NCBI RefSeq assembly: GCF_012641335.1
Contig: NZ_JABAID010000007.1
Span: forward strand, 124,001 to 188,000
Length of the DNA stretch: 64,000 bases
Direction of reading: 5' to 3'
From: Novosphingobium sp. ERN07
Lineage (GTDB): Bacteria > Pseudomonadota > Alphaproteobacteria > Sphingomonadales > Sphingomonadaceae
Position numbers and translations under genes: made by a program. Shown here in pieces: positions 54,437 through 62,544 of the stretch. Under the pieces are notes generated by a model. The model saw only the letters and a program-made list of their open reading frames with translations. It was not told where the DNA came from and ran no database searches. The first letter of the stretch is position 1. Every line of letters starts with the position of its first letter.

Positions 54437-55857
54437 CAGCGCAGGCTCCGAATGGAACGAACCGCCCCGCCCAGCGCGCGGCGGAAGGCAAAGGGCTGGA
54501 ACCCGTTGGGATCGCGCACGGCGGCATAGGCCTGATTGATCTGGATGCGCAGACCGCTGGCGGCAGATGCAGAAACCATGCCCTGATTGACCATTCCGCC
54601 CAGCAGGGTGTCCACCGCCATGACCGATTGCACCGCGCCTTCATAATCGGTGAAGCGGTCACCGATGGCATCGCTCGCGATAGAATCCATGATCGCAAAA
54701 GTCTGTTCGCGGGTAAAGCTGGAGGACGCAAAGCGGCTGGAAAGCGCATCAGCCGATTGGCGCAGCGCCTGTGCCGCCGCAACGGTTTCGGCCCGCCCGG
54801 CTAGCATCGCGCGATGAAATGCCTTGGCCCGCGCGTCGAACGTGGCAGCCGCATCGGGCGCGACGACCTTGGCCGCGGCCAGCAGCATGATCATGTTTTC
54901 ATCATTATAGGGCGGTGTGCCGAGATCGACCGGACGGCCCGGATTGGGCACGGCAGTAACATTGCCACCCGCCTCGCCATCGTAGATTCGGCGATGGCAG
55001 GAATGGCAGTCATAGAACGTGAATTCGGGGAAGATGCCATCGACCGCGCGCGACGACTGACTGAACAGTTCGAGGCTGCGCTTTACTGCTTCTGCCTGAC
55101 CCACAGCCCACATCCGCATCGCATTCGTTTTGCCACCCTTCCGCGTGACGTAATCGGCGTCCTCGTCGTGATGGGCCTGAAGGGTGGTGAAGAGGTCCAG
55201 TTCGAACGAAATGCGCGGATGGCCCGCCGCCATTATGCGGTGCGCGATGAACTGACCACGCGCATCGCCGGAGAAATGGCAGTTGAGGCAGACTTGCGCC
55301 TTGACCTGCGGGTTGACCAGATCGGTCATGCCCTGCGCCACATTGCGGCGATGGCTTGCGCCAACGGTATAGTGGGTGGAGAGCCAGCCGCCCGACGCAC
55401 CGTGACAGGCTTCACAATCAACGCCGTCTGCCACACGAGCCGCACCGGGCGAGGCATGACAACCCGCGCATTCGCGCTGGGCGCCGGCGGCATCAAGGCC
55501 GAGGCGGCGCACGATGGCCTGTCCGCGCGGCTCCTGCACCACGCGCCATGCGCGGCTGTGTGCGCCCGTGGGCGAGGATTCTTCCTGCCAGCGCAACAGC
55601 TCGTCCTGACGGACAACAGCGCCATCGGCTATGCTCCGCCCATGACAGGTGGAACCGGCGCATGATGCCACACCAGTGTGGCCACGAGGGGTTTCGGCAG
55701 CGGGTTCGGCCCTGACAGAATCAGGACCGACCAGCGTAGAGACGCCAAGCGCGGCCCCTGCCATCGCCAGACATGCCGCGAACGCAAGCGTTCCTGAACG
55801 GGAAACCGTCTGGAATGCAGCCGCAAGCCGCTGTTTGCCCTTGAAAATGCCCAGCAT
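54436..55857 (-). CDS. Pentaheme c-type cytochrome (cytochrome c554-like)
   Basis: A 473-residue exported or membrane-anchored cytochrome. Hydrophobic segment about 23-46 (signal or anchor, VRAEP near 48). There are four CXXCH sites (about Cys 130, 148, 190, 284) and one CAGSTCH (CX4CH) site at 66-72. The CX4CH plus CXXCH mixture and the HGASGGWLSTHY segment recall cytochrome c554/c' family proteins. Residues beyond about 320 are helical with no heme. ATG 55857 lies just after GAGGGG. First gene of the four-gene operon; probably passes electrons to or from the outer proteins. Confidence 0.87.
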   Translation of the reverse strand: MLGIFKGKQRLAAAFQTVSRSGTLAFAACLAMAGAALGVSTLVGPDSVRAEPAAETPRGHTGVASCAGSTCHGRSIADGAVVRQDELLRWQEESSPTGAHSRAWRVVQEPRGQAIVRRLGLDAAGAQRECAGCHASPGAARVADGVDCEACHGASGGWLSTHYTVGASHRRNVAQGMTDLVNPQVKAQVCLNCHFSGDARGQFIAHRIMAAGHPRISFELDLFTTLQAHHDEDADYVTRKGGKTNAMRMWAVGQAEAVKRSLELFSQSSRAVDGIFPEFTFYDCHSCHRRIYDGEAGGNVTAVPNPGRPVDLGTPPYNDENMIMLLAAAKVVAPDAAATFDARAKAFHRAMLAGRAETVAAAQALRQSADALSSRFASSSFTREQTFAIMDSIASDAIGDRFTDYEGAVQSVMAVDTLLGGMVNQGMVSASAASGLRIQINQAYAAVRDPNGFQPFAFRRALGGAVRSIRSLR

Positions 55858-55943
55858 TGCCCCTCGTCCCCACCGGCTGGCGAGGCGTCCGACTTTACGT
55901 CTGTGACGACACCCCAAACCGGAAGTGCTGCAATGCGACCCCG

Positions 55944-55981
55944 TTGAACCGAGACTAGGCCACCAACCGAGTTGGGTTCAA
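55944..55981 (-). promoter_or_regulatory. Putative promoter with nested palindromes upstream of the multiheme operon
   Basis: On the minus strand, TTGAAC (55981-55976) and TAGTCT (55957-55952) are separated by 18 bases. The spacer contains CCAAC-N3-GTTGG (55963-55975). An outer perfect inverted repeat TTGAACC/GGTTCAA spans 55944-55981. The site is about 90 bases upstream of the pentaheme ATG. It could be a regulator-controlled promoter; no regulator gene is adjacent. Confidence 0.4.
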
Positions 55982-56047
55982 GTGGCTAAACACCCTTTCT
56001 CACACAATTCAGCAATACATGGCGTCAGAAGCGCCGATTTTGACCGT

Positions 56048-57484
56048 TCACGACCTGCGGATTACCATGTTTCGGATCTCGGACATGTCTTCCATCGCAA
56101 AGCGGATGCCTTCGCGGCCAAGGCCGGAATCCTTCACCCCGCCATAGGGCATGTTGTCGACGCGGTAGGACGACACATCGTTCACCACGATGCCGCCGAC
56201 GTCCAGCACGTCCCACGCGCCCAGCACCTTCTGGATGTCCGACGTGAAAAGACCCGCCTGCAGGCCGAACTTGCTATCGTTCACCTCGTCCATTGCGGTA
56301 TCCCAATCGGTGAACTTCGACAGGATCACCACCGGGCCGAACGCTTCTTCGGTGTAAACGTCCATATCGCGCTTGCAGCCTTCCAGCAGCGTAGCTTCGA
56401 GCATGTTGCCATCGCATCCGCCACCTGCCAGCAGTGTTGCCCCACCCGCCACGGCTGCGTCGATCCACGTCTTCAGGCGTTGCGCTTCCTTGGCCGAGAT
56501 CATCGGACCGATGAAGGTATCGCGGTTCTTGGGGTCGCCAGACTTCAAGGCCTTTACCTTGGCCGCCAGCATATCACGGAAGTGGTCGTATATCTCGGCA
56601 TGGATGATCACGCGCTGCACGTGGATGCACGACTGCCCCGACTGGTAATACCCGCCGAAGATGATCCGGGCGAGCGCGTGTTCAAGATCGGCGTCCTTGT
56701 CGACCACGACAGCCGCATTCCCGCCGAGTTCCAGCACGACCTTCTTCTTGCCGCTCTTCGCCTTAAGCGCCCAGCCCACATCGGGCGAACCAGTGAACGA
56801 GAGCAGCTTGAGCCGCTCGTCCGTGGTGAACAGGTCTGCGCCATCGCGGCTGGCCGGCAGGATAGAGAATGCGCCTTCGGGCAGAACGTCGCACTCAGCC
56901 AGAACTTCGCCCATGATGATCGCCCCCAGCGGCGTCAGGCTGGCGGGCTTCATCACGAAGGGGCATCCCATCGCAATGGCAGGCGCGATCTTGTGCGCGG
57001 CAAGGTTCAGCGGAAAGTTGAAGGGCGAAATAAAGCTGCACGGCCCGATCGGCACGCGCTTCCACATGCCCATATAGCCCTTGGCACGCGGCGAAATGTC
57101 GAGCGGCTGGACTTCGCCATAGTTGCGCGTCGCTTCTTCTGCAGCGATGCGGAAGGTGTCGATCAGGCGGCCCACCTCGCCTTCGGAATCGGCAATCGGC
57201 TTGCCCGCTTCCACGCACAGGGCATAGGCCAGCTCGTCCTTGCGTTCGGCAAAACGCTTCACGCAATGGTCGAGCACGTCACGCTTTTCGTAGCTTGCCA
57301 GCTTTGCCATCGGCTCCGCCGCGCGCACGGCCCCGGCAATCGCCTCGTCGATCACGTCGGGCGTGGCCAGTGCGGTGCGGAATGCCACCTCGCCGGTGAA
57401 CTTGTCGGTCACCGCAAGATCGGTGTTGGGCTGCACCGCCTTGTTGTTGAGGTAGAGCGGGTAGACGTCTTTCAGCTTCATCAT
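56048..57484 (-). CDS. NAD(P)-dependent aldehyde dehydrogenase
   Basis: A 478-residue enzyme. SFISPFNFPLNLAAHKIAPA and GNPFVMKPA-like GCPFVMKPASLTPL bind the cofactor. LSFTGSPDVGWALK and VVLELGGNAAVVV give the Glu, and QSGQSCIHVQRV gives the catalytic Cys (about 288). AFGPVVILSKF closes the domain. The first two codons are ATG; either could start. It is separated from the acetolactate-synthase-like gene by a palindromic repeat (124 bases) and probably shares its transcript. Substrate unknown. Confidence 0.92.
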   Translation of the reverse strand: MMKLKDVYPLYLNNKAVQPNTDLAVTDKFTGEVAFRTALATPDVIDEAIAGAVRAAEPMAKLASYEKRDVLDHCVKRFAERKDELAYALCVEAGKPIADSEGEVGRLIDTFRIAAEEATRNYGEVQPLDISPRAKGYMGMWKRVPIGPCSFISPFNFPLNLAAHKIAPAIAMGCPFVMKPASLTPLGAIIMGEVLAECDVLPEGAFSILPASRDGADLFTTDERLKLLSFTGSPDVGWALKAKSGKKKVVLELGGNAAVVVDKDADLEHALARIIFGGYYQSGQSCIHVQRVIIHAEIYDHFRDMLAAKVKALKSGDPKNRDTFIGPMISAKEAQRLKTWIDAAVAGGATLLAGGGCDGNMLEATLLEGCKRDMDVYTEEAFGPVVILSKFTDWDTAMDEVNDSKFGLQAGLFTSDIQKVLGAWDVLDVGGIVVNDVSSYRVDNMPYGGVKDSGLGREGIRFAMEDMSEIRNMVIRRS

Positions 57485-57490
57485 CGTTCT

Positions 57491-57592
57491 CCCCCCTCCC
57501 TTCAGGGGAGGGGCAGGGGGTGGGGGCTTGCGGCAGGCGCTGCGTATGAAACGACAGCCCCCACCCCAACCCCTCCCCTGAAGGGGAGGGGC
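57491..57592. repeat. Long inverted repeat with internal palindromes (REP-like pair)
   Basis: Two near-complementary G+C-rich arms (about 57491-57527 and 57556-57592), each with its own palindrome of the CCCTCCCTTCAGGGGAGGGG kind, are separated by about 28 bases. The arrangement looks like a bacterial interspersed mosaic element. Related wording occurs at 15.95 kb and 43.63 kb. It may stabilise RNA between the two flanking genes or attenuate expression of the distal gene. Confidence 0.75.
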
Positions 57593-57607
57593 TATTCGGC
57601 CCGGATC

Positions 57608-59263
57608 CTAAAGCGCCTTGGACAGATCTTTGATGTCCTTGTTCAAAATCTGATCGTTCTCCGAATAGTCCACCGGACAGTCAATCAAATGGACACCCGG
57701 AGTATCGCGGCAATGGGCCAGCAGTTCCTTAAGGTGTGCGGCGCTCTCCACGCGATATCCTTTCGCGCCATAACTTTCGGCATATTTCACGAAATCGGGA
57801 TTGTTATAGGTCAGCCCGAAATCCGCAAAGCCCATATTGGCCTGCTTCCAGCGGATCATGCCATAGGCGTTGTCGTTGAGAATCAGCACCGTCAGGTTCA
57901 GGCCGAGCCGGACGGCAGTTTCCATCTCTTGGCTGTTCATCATGAACCCGCCGTCACCGCAGATCGCCATGACCTTTCGCTCAGGATAGAGCATCGCGCT
58001 CATCATCGCGGACGGCAGCCCTGCCCCCATCGTGGCCAGCGCATTGTCGAGCAGGACCGTGTTGGGCTGATAGGCGGTATAACCCCGCGCGAACCAGATC
58101 TTGTAGACGCCGTTGTCGAGACAGATGATCCCGTCTTCCGGCATGGAATCGCGGACCTGCTGCACCAGATGGGGCGGGAACACAGGGAAGCGTTCGTCCG
58201 CTGCAAGTGGCGCGGTATGTGCCACCTCTGCCGCGCGATAGGCCAGCATGTAATCGAAGTTCCATGCGGGGTTAGGCGTGATTGCCTCTTTCATCTGCCA
58301 GATCGCGTTGGCGATATCGCCAATCACTTCGATGGACGGGAAATAGACCGGATCGACTTCGGCCGTCTTGGTCGAAACGTGGATAACCGGCGGACCGCCA
58401 TCGCGCATGAAGAATGGCGGCTTTTCAATCACATCATGGCCGACATTGATGATTAGATCGGCATCTTCTACCGCACGATGGACGAAATCACCCGCAGAAA
58501 GCGCCGCACAACCAAGGAACTTTGGATGCCGTTCATCGATCACGCCTTTGCCAAGCTGCGTGGTGAGGAACGGGATTCCGGTGTTCTCCACAAACTCGCG
58601 CAACATCTTGCCGGTCATCTTGCGGTTCGCACCAGCGCCAATCACCAGCACAGGTGCCTTTGCTGCCTCAAGCGCCTCCACAGCCTGCGCAACTGACTTG
58701 GCATCCGCATTCGGACGCCGCACCAGACTGCGCTTCAAGGGCACCGACGTGGTATGCTCATCGGCAATATCTTCAGGGAGTTCGATATGCGTCGCGCCGG
58801 GCTTTTCTTCCTCGGCTAGCCGATAGGCCTCACGCACACGCGTGGGGATATTGTCCGAAGACGCCATCTGATGCGTGAACTTGGTGATCGGCCCCATCAT
58901 CGAAACGACATCAAGGATCTGAAAACGGCCCTGCTTCGATTTCTTGATCGGCTTCTGGCCGGTGATCATCAGCATTGGCATCCCGCCGAGCGTGGCGTAG
59001 GCGGCGGCAGTCACAAAGTTTGTAGCCCCCGGCCCCAGGGTGGCAATGCAGACGCCGGTCTTGCCAGTGTGGCGGCCATACGTCGCAGCCATGAAGCCAG
59101 CGCCCTGTTCATGCCGGGTAAGGATCAGTTTGATCTGCTTTGAGCGCGAGAGCGAATCAAGGAAATCGAGGTTTTCTTCTCCGGGAACGCCGAAGATATA
59201 TTCGCAGCCCTCTTCCTCAAGGCACTGGATGAACAGGTCGGAAGCTTTTGTTCCTTCAGCCAT
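57608..59263 (-). CDS. ThDP-dependent acetolactate synthase-like enzyme (AlsS type)
   Basis: A 551-residue thiamine-diphosphate enzyme. YIFGVPGEENLDFLDSL includes the conserved Glu, TRHEQGAGFMAATYGR and CIATLGPGATNFVTAAA follow, and the ThDP site is ICGDGGFMMNSQEMETAVRL. The overall pattern is that of catabolic acetolactate synthase, not the biosynthetic IlvB with an IlvH partner. ATG 59263 has GGAG nine bases upstream. Pairing with an aldehyde dehydrogenase suggests a ThDP-dependent carboligase or lyase with an aldehyde product; the reaction is unproven. Confidence 0.87.
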   Translation of the reverse strand: MAEGTKASDLFIQCLEEEGCEYIFGVPGEENLDFLDSLSRSKQIKLILTRHEQGAGFMAATYGRHTGKTGVCIATLGPGATNFVTAAAYATLGGMPMLMITGQKPIKKSKQGRFQILDVVSMMGPITKFTHQMASSDNIPTRVREAYRLAEEEKPGATHIELPEDIADEHTTSVPLKRSLVRRPNADAKSVAQAVEALEAAKAPVLVIGAGANRKMTGKMLREFVENTGIPFLTTQLGKGVIDERHPKFLGCAALSAGDFVHRAVEDADLIINVGHDVIEKPPFFMRDGGPPVIHVSTKTAEVDPVYFPSIEVIGDIANAIWQMKEAITPNPAWNFDYMLAYRAAEVAHTAPLAADERFPVFPPHLVQQVRDSMPEDGIICLDNGVYKIWFARGYTAYQPNTVLLDNALATMGAGLPSAMMSAMLYPERKVMAICGDGGFMMNSQEMETAVRLGLNLTVLILNDNAYGMIRWKQANMGFADFGLTYNNPDFVKYAESYGAKGYRVESAAHLKELLAHCRDTPGVHLIDCPVDYSENDQILNKDIKDLSKAL

Positions 59264-59425
59264 TTTATGTCGCTCCATTACAGGACGCGCGCATCATGGC
59301 GCGCCTCCCTCCCCAACATGGATACGACCGCAAAGGGCTTTGGATGCCGCGCGATGTGTTCCCCCTCGCGCTGACTCACAACTGCAACGGCTAACAAACG
59401 CAGGCGCGCGTGTCACGCCCCGCGA

Positions 59426-60364
59426 TCAATAGCCCAAAGAAAGATCGACCTGCGGCTGAAGCGGCTCCCCGTTGCGGAACCGCGCAATGTTCTCAAGGAA
59501 GCGGCTGACCGACCGTTCAAACATCTTGGTCTGCGCCCGCCCCGAAAGATGGCTGGTGACATGTGCGTTCGGCACGCTCCACAGCGGATGTTCAGGCGGA
59601 AGCGGTTCGGGGGTGACCACATCAAGAAAGGCATGGCCGGGTCGCCCGGCCTTCAATCCTTCGATCAGCGCGTCCTGATCGACCACGGCACCGCGCGCCA
59701 CGTTGATCAGGGTGGAGCCGGGCTTCATCGCCGCGATCTCCGCCGCGCCGATCATGCCATCGGTTTCGGGCGTGGCAGGCACGGCAAGGATTACCCAATC
59801 GAACGCGCCAAGCTGCGCGCGCCATTGGTCCGGCCCCAGCGCGCCTTCGCCACCGGATCGGCGCACTTTCACCACATCTACATCGAAACCTTGGAGCATC
59901 CGTTCGACCTTCTGGCCAATGGCCCCATAGCCGAGGATCAGCGCCCGGCTGCCTGCCAGCTCCACCTTGCCCGGCGAATCCACCAGCCATTCGTGCCGAT
60001 CCTGCGCCCGCACGACATCGCGATAGCCCTTCGCTACGGTCAGCATCCCCATCACCACGTATTCTGCAATGGTGATGGCGTTGATACCGGTGCCGTTGGT
60101 CAGGATCACGCCGCGCTCTTGCAACACATCGAGCGGGAAGAAATCGACTCCGGCATAGACCGAATTGAGCCATTTCAGCTTCGTCGCCAGCCGGATCGCC
60201 TTGTCCATCCCGGCAGGTTGATACAGATCGAACCAGCCAATCTCCGCTTCCAGCGCAAGGTCGAACAGTTCCTCAGCGCTGCGGAAAAAGCGCGGCTCGA
60301 TCCAGTCAGGCAGGCGCCCTTCCACCAGCGGCGCGGCCATTGCGTTCATGACGAGGACGGTCAT
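59426..60364 (-). CDS. D-2-hydroxyacid dehydrogenase family protein
   Basis: A 312-residue NAD-dependent oxidoreductase. LILGYGAIGQKVERML is the Rossmann motif (about 142-157). INVARGAVVDQDALIEGL gives the substrate Arg, and NAHVTSHLSGRAQTKMFE gives the catalytic His. Conserved TPEPLPPEHPLW lies between. Its ATG overlaps the HicB stop (ATGA, 60361-60364), so translation is coupled to the antitoxin. Substrate unknown. Confidence 0.9.
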   Translation of the reverse strand: MTVLVMNAMAAPLVEGRLPDWIEPRFFRSAEELFDLALEAEIGWFDLYQPAGMDKAIRLATKLKWLNSVYAGVDFFPLDVLQERGVILTNGTGINAITIAEYVVMGMLTVAKGYRDVVRAQDRHEWLVDSPGKVELAGSRALILGYGAIGQKVERMLQGFDVDVVKVRRSGGEGALGPDQWRAQLGAFDWVILAVPATPETDGMIGAAEIAAMKPGSTLINVARGAVVDQDALIEGLKAGRPGHAFLDVVTPEPLPPEHPLWSVPNAHVTSHLSGRAQTKMFERSVSRFLENIARFRNGEPLQPQVDLSLGY

Positions 60365-60762
60365 GGGGCGCGCCTCTGCTCAATTTCATTGCGGGCTGCA
60401 TCGGCAAGAAAGGCGCTGCGCGTAAGATTGCGATCCGCCGCCGCGCGGTCAATCGCATCCAGCATTCCTCGATCCAGCGAAATATTGGCCCGCACCTGCC
60501 GCCCGGTGCGCCGGATATGCGGCACCGAAATCAGGAAAGCGCCTTCCGCCAGATCAGTCGCTACAAGTTCGCGCACCCGCTCAAGGCTGCTCGGCGCAAT
60601 ATCTTCCGGCTCATCCTCGAACCACAGTTCAAGCGCTTCGCAGGCATTGGGGACAAGCTGTTCAACCTCGTCCGCCGCTGAAAAGCAGCCGGGAATATCG
60701 GGAAATGCAACGCCAAAGGCGCTGTCTGCATCCTTATGAACCACTGCGTAGAAATATTTCAT
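60361..60762 (-). CDS. hicB: HicB antitoxin
   Basis: A 133-residue antitoxin. YFYAVVHKDADSAFGVAFPDIPGCF is the HicB RNase-H-like fold signature (about 3-28). The C-terminus (QVRANISLDRGMLDAIDRAA, NLTRSAFLADAA) is a ribbon-helix-helix DNA-binding domain. It overlaps the upstream HicA stop as ATGA and its own stop overlaps the dehydrogenase start. It neutralises HicA and likely represses the hicA promoter. Confidence 0.92.
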   Translation of the reverse strand: MKYFYAVVHKDADSAFGVAFPDIPGCFSAADEVEQLVPNACEALELWFEDEPEDIAPSSLERVRELVATDLAEGAFLISVPHIRRTGRQVRANISLDRGMLDAIDRAAADRNLTRSAFLADAARNEIEQRRAP

Positions 60763-60941
60763 AGCCAACCTGCCATCCGGGCGATGCTGCGCGCGGTGCC
60801 AAGCGGCAAGTCCTTCTTCGGGTGAGGCACGATCACTGTCACGCCATCGCGGCGAAACTTGTGATGCGATCCCTTGACCGAAACAGGCACGAAACCCTCA
60901 GCGAGCAGCCGCTTAACGATCTGGCGACTATCGCGCTCCAT
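60759..60941 (-). CDS. hicA: HicA toxin (mRNA interferase)
   Basis: A 60-residue double-stranded RNA-binding-like toxin: RQIVKRLLAEGFVPVSVKGS, then HHKFRRDGVTVIVPHPKKDLP with the catalytic His in GSHHKF, and GTARSIARMAGWL at the end. ATG 60941 sits just eight bases after a good -10 element, so the mRNA leader is very short. It forms a toxin-antitoxin pair with hicB. Confidence 0.92.
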   Translation of the reverse strand: MERDSRQIVKRLLAEGFVPVSVKGSHHKFRRDGVTVIVPHPKKDLPLGTARSIARMAGWL

Positions 60942-60948
60942 GCGCAAC

Positions 60949-60977
60949 TATATACACACCATAAAGGTGGTTTACAA
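60949..60977 (-). promoter_or_regulatory. Promoter of hicA with overlapping inverted repeat
   Basis: On the minus strand, TTGTAA (60977-60972) and TATATA (60954-60949) are spaced by 17 bases, both near consensus. The spacer contains CACC-N5-GGTG, a possible HicB operator. The element occupies the 38-base gap after cysS. Confidence 0.7.
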
Positions 60978-60979
60978 GG

Positions 60980-62506
60980 TCAGGCGAGCTTCCACTCCCA
61001 ACCGAGCGGATCGCCATCCATCACTTCGACGCCCTTGGCAGCGAGTTCATCGCGCAGCGTATCAGAGCGGGCGAAGTCCTTTTCGGCGCGGGCAGCCTTG
61101 CGGGCTTCGAGCGTGGCTTCGATTTCGGCTTCTGTGATTTCGACGCTCTTGGGACGAATGCGCAGATCCGTTCGATTGCGGCGCAGCAAGTCTAGACCCA
61201 AGACTTGATCCATCGTCGCCAAAAGATGCCAACGCAAAGCATTGTCGATCATCTTGTCGCCAAGAACCTCTTCGATCAAGGGCAGGCACTTCGGGGTATT
61301 TAGATCATCCGATAATGCGTCTGAAAAATCCTTAAGAACCCCAGTTTTATCGGCTGCATTCCACTTATCGACAGGTATTGGCAGATAGGCGTTGGTCGGA
61401 TCAACTGGCTGCCCAGTCTCCTCAAACTGCTTCCACATTTGGACTGCAACAACTTTATACATCCGCTTCAGTCGCGTCAGTGCAGCGCCAAGCCCTTCCC
61501 ACGAAAACTCCAGTTCGCTGCGGTAGTGCGCCTGCAGGCACATCATGCGGTAAGCCAGCGGGTGATAGCCCTTGTCCATCAGCAGTTGCAGCCGCAGGAA
61601 CTCGCCCGACGACTTGCTCATCTTGCCAGAGCGTTCGACCAGAAAGTTGTTGTGCATCCACACCCGCGCGCCGGAATTGGCAGGCAGGTCCAAGCCGCCC
61701 GCACAGCAGAACGCCTGATTTTGCGCGATTTCGTTGGGGTGATGGATTTCGCGGTGGTCGATCCCGCCGGTGTGGATGTCGAACGGAAAGCCCAGCACTT
61801 CGCCCGACATGACCGAGCATTCGAGATGCCAGCCCGGCGCGCCCTTCCCCCACGGCGAATCCCATTCCATCTGGCGCTTCTCGCCCGGCGGCGTCTTGCG
61901 CCAGATGGCAAAGTCAGCCGCGTTGCGTTTGCCCTCAACCGCTTCGATCCGGCCTTCCCCGTCCTCAGTCTGGGCGCGGGCAAGGCGACCATAATCGGCT
62001 ACGGTGGATACGTCGAAATACAGCCCGCTATCCAGTTCGTAGCAGTGCTTGTCCGCGATCTTTTCGGCAAAGGCGATCATCTGCGGCACGTATTCGGTGG
62101 CGATGGTCCAGCGCGCGGGCTGGCGGATATTCAGCGCCTTGATGTCTTCCCAATAGGCCTGCGTATAGTGCTGCGCGATGTCCCAGATAGAGCGCGCTTC
62201 TGCCCGCGCCATCTTCTCCATCTTGTCCTCACCCTCATCCGCATCATCGGTCAGGTGGCCCACGTCGGTGATGTTGATGACATGGGTGAGCTTGTAGCCC
62301 TTGAAGCTCAGCGTGCGGCCCAGAATATCGGCAAAGACATAGGCGCGCATGTTGCCGATGTGGGGGTAGTTATAGACCGTCGGCCCGCAGGAATAGACGC
62401 GCGCCTCACCGGGGTGGACCGGCTGGAACTCTTCCAACTGGCGGGTCAAGCTGTTGAACAGCTTGAGCGGGGCGGAAGGGCTGGAAGGCGCGGGAGCGTT
62501 AGACAT
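60980..62506 (-). CDS. cysS: Cysteinyl-tRNA synthetase
   Basis: A 508-residue class I enzyme. YSCGPTVYNYPHIGNMRAYV holds the HIGH motif and zinc Cys. HLECSVMSGEVLG and GIDHREIHHPNEIAQ supply further zinc ligands, and SGKMSKSSGEFLRLQL the KMSKS loop. The C-terminal DALRxW-like EARKAARAEKDFARSDTLRD is typical. It charges tRNA-Cys. Confidence 0.95.
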   Translation of the reverse strand: MSNAPAPSSPSAPLKLFNSLTRQLEEFQPVHPGEARVYSCGPTVYNYPHIGNMRAYVFADILGRTLSFKGYKLTHVINITDVGHLTDDADEGEDKMEKMARAEARSIWDIAQHYTQAYWEDIKALNIRQPARWTIATEYVPQMIAFAEKIADKHCYELDSGLYFDVSTVADYGRLARAQTEDGEGRIEAVEGKRNAADFAIWRKTPPGEKRQMEWDSPWGKGAPGWHLECSVMSGEVLGFPFDIHTGGIDHREIHHPNEIAQNQAFCCAGGLDLPANSGARVWMHNNFLVERSGKMSKSSGEFLRLQLLMDKGYHPLAYRMMCLQAHYRSELEFSWEGLGAALTRLKRMYKVVAVQMWKQFEETGQPVDPTNAYLPIPVDKWNAADKTGVLKDFSDALSDDLNTPKCLPLIEEVLGDKMIDNALRWHLLATMDQVLGLDLLRRNRTDLRIRPKSVEITEAEIEATLEARKAARAEKDFARSDTLRDELAAKGVEVMDGDPLGWEWKLA

Positions 62507-62544
62507 GGCCTCGCCATTGCCCTGCGCTCCTGCTCCCGGTCAAG

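Noticed and set aside
55925..58456. 843-residue open frame on the plus strand
   Set aside because: It runs antisense across the aldehyde dehydrogenase and the acetolactate-synthase-like gene. Its translation has no recognisable motif and reflects codon bias of high-G+C genes on the other strand.
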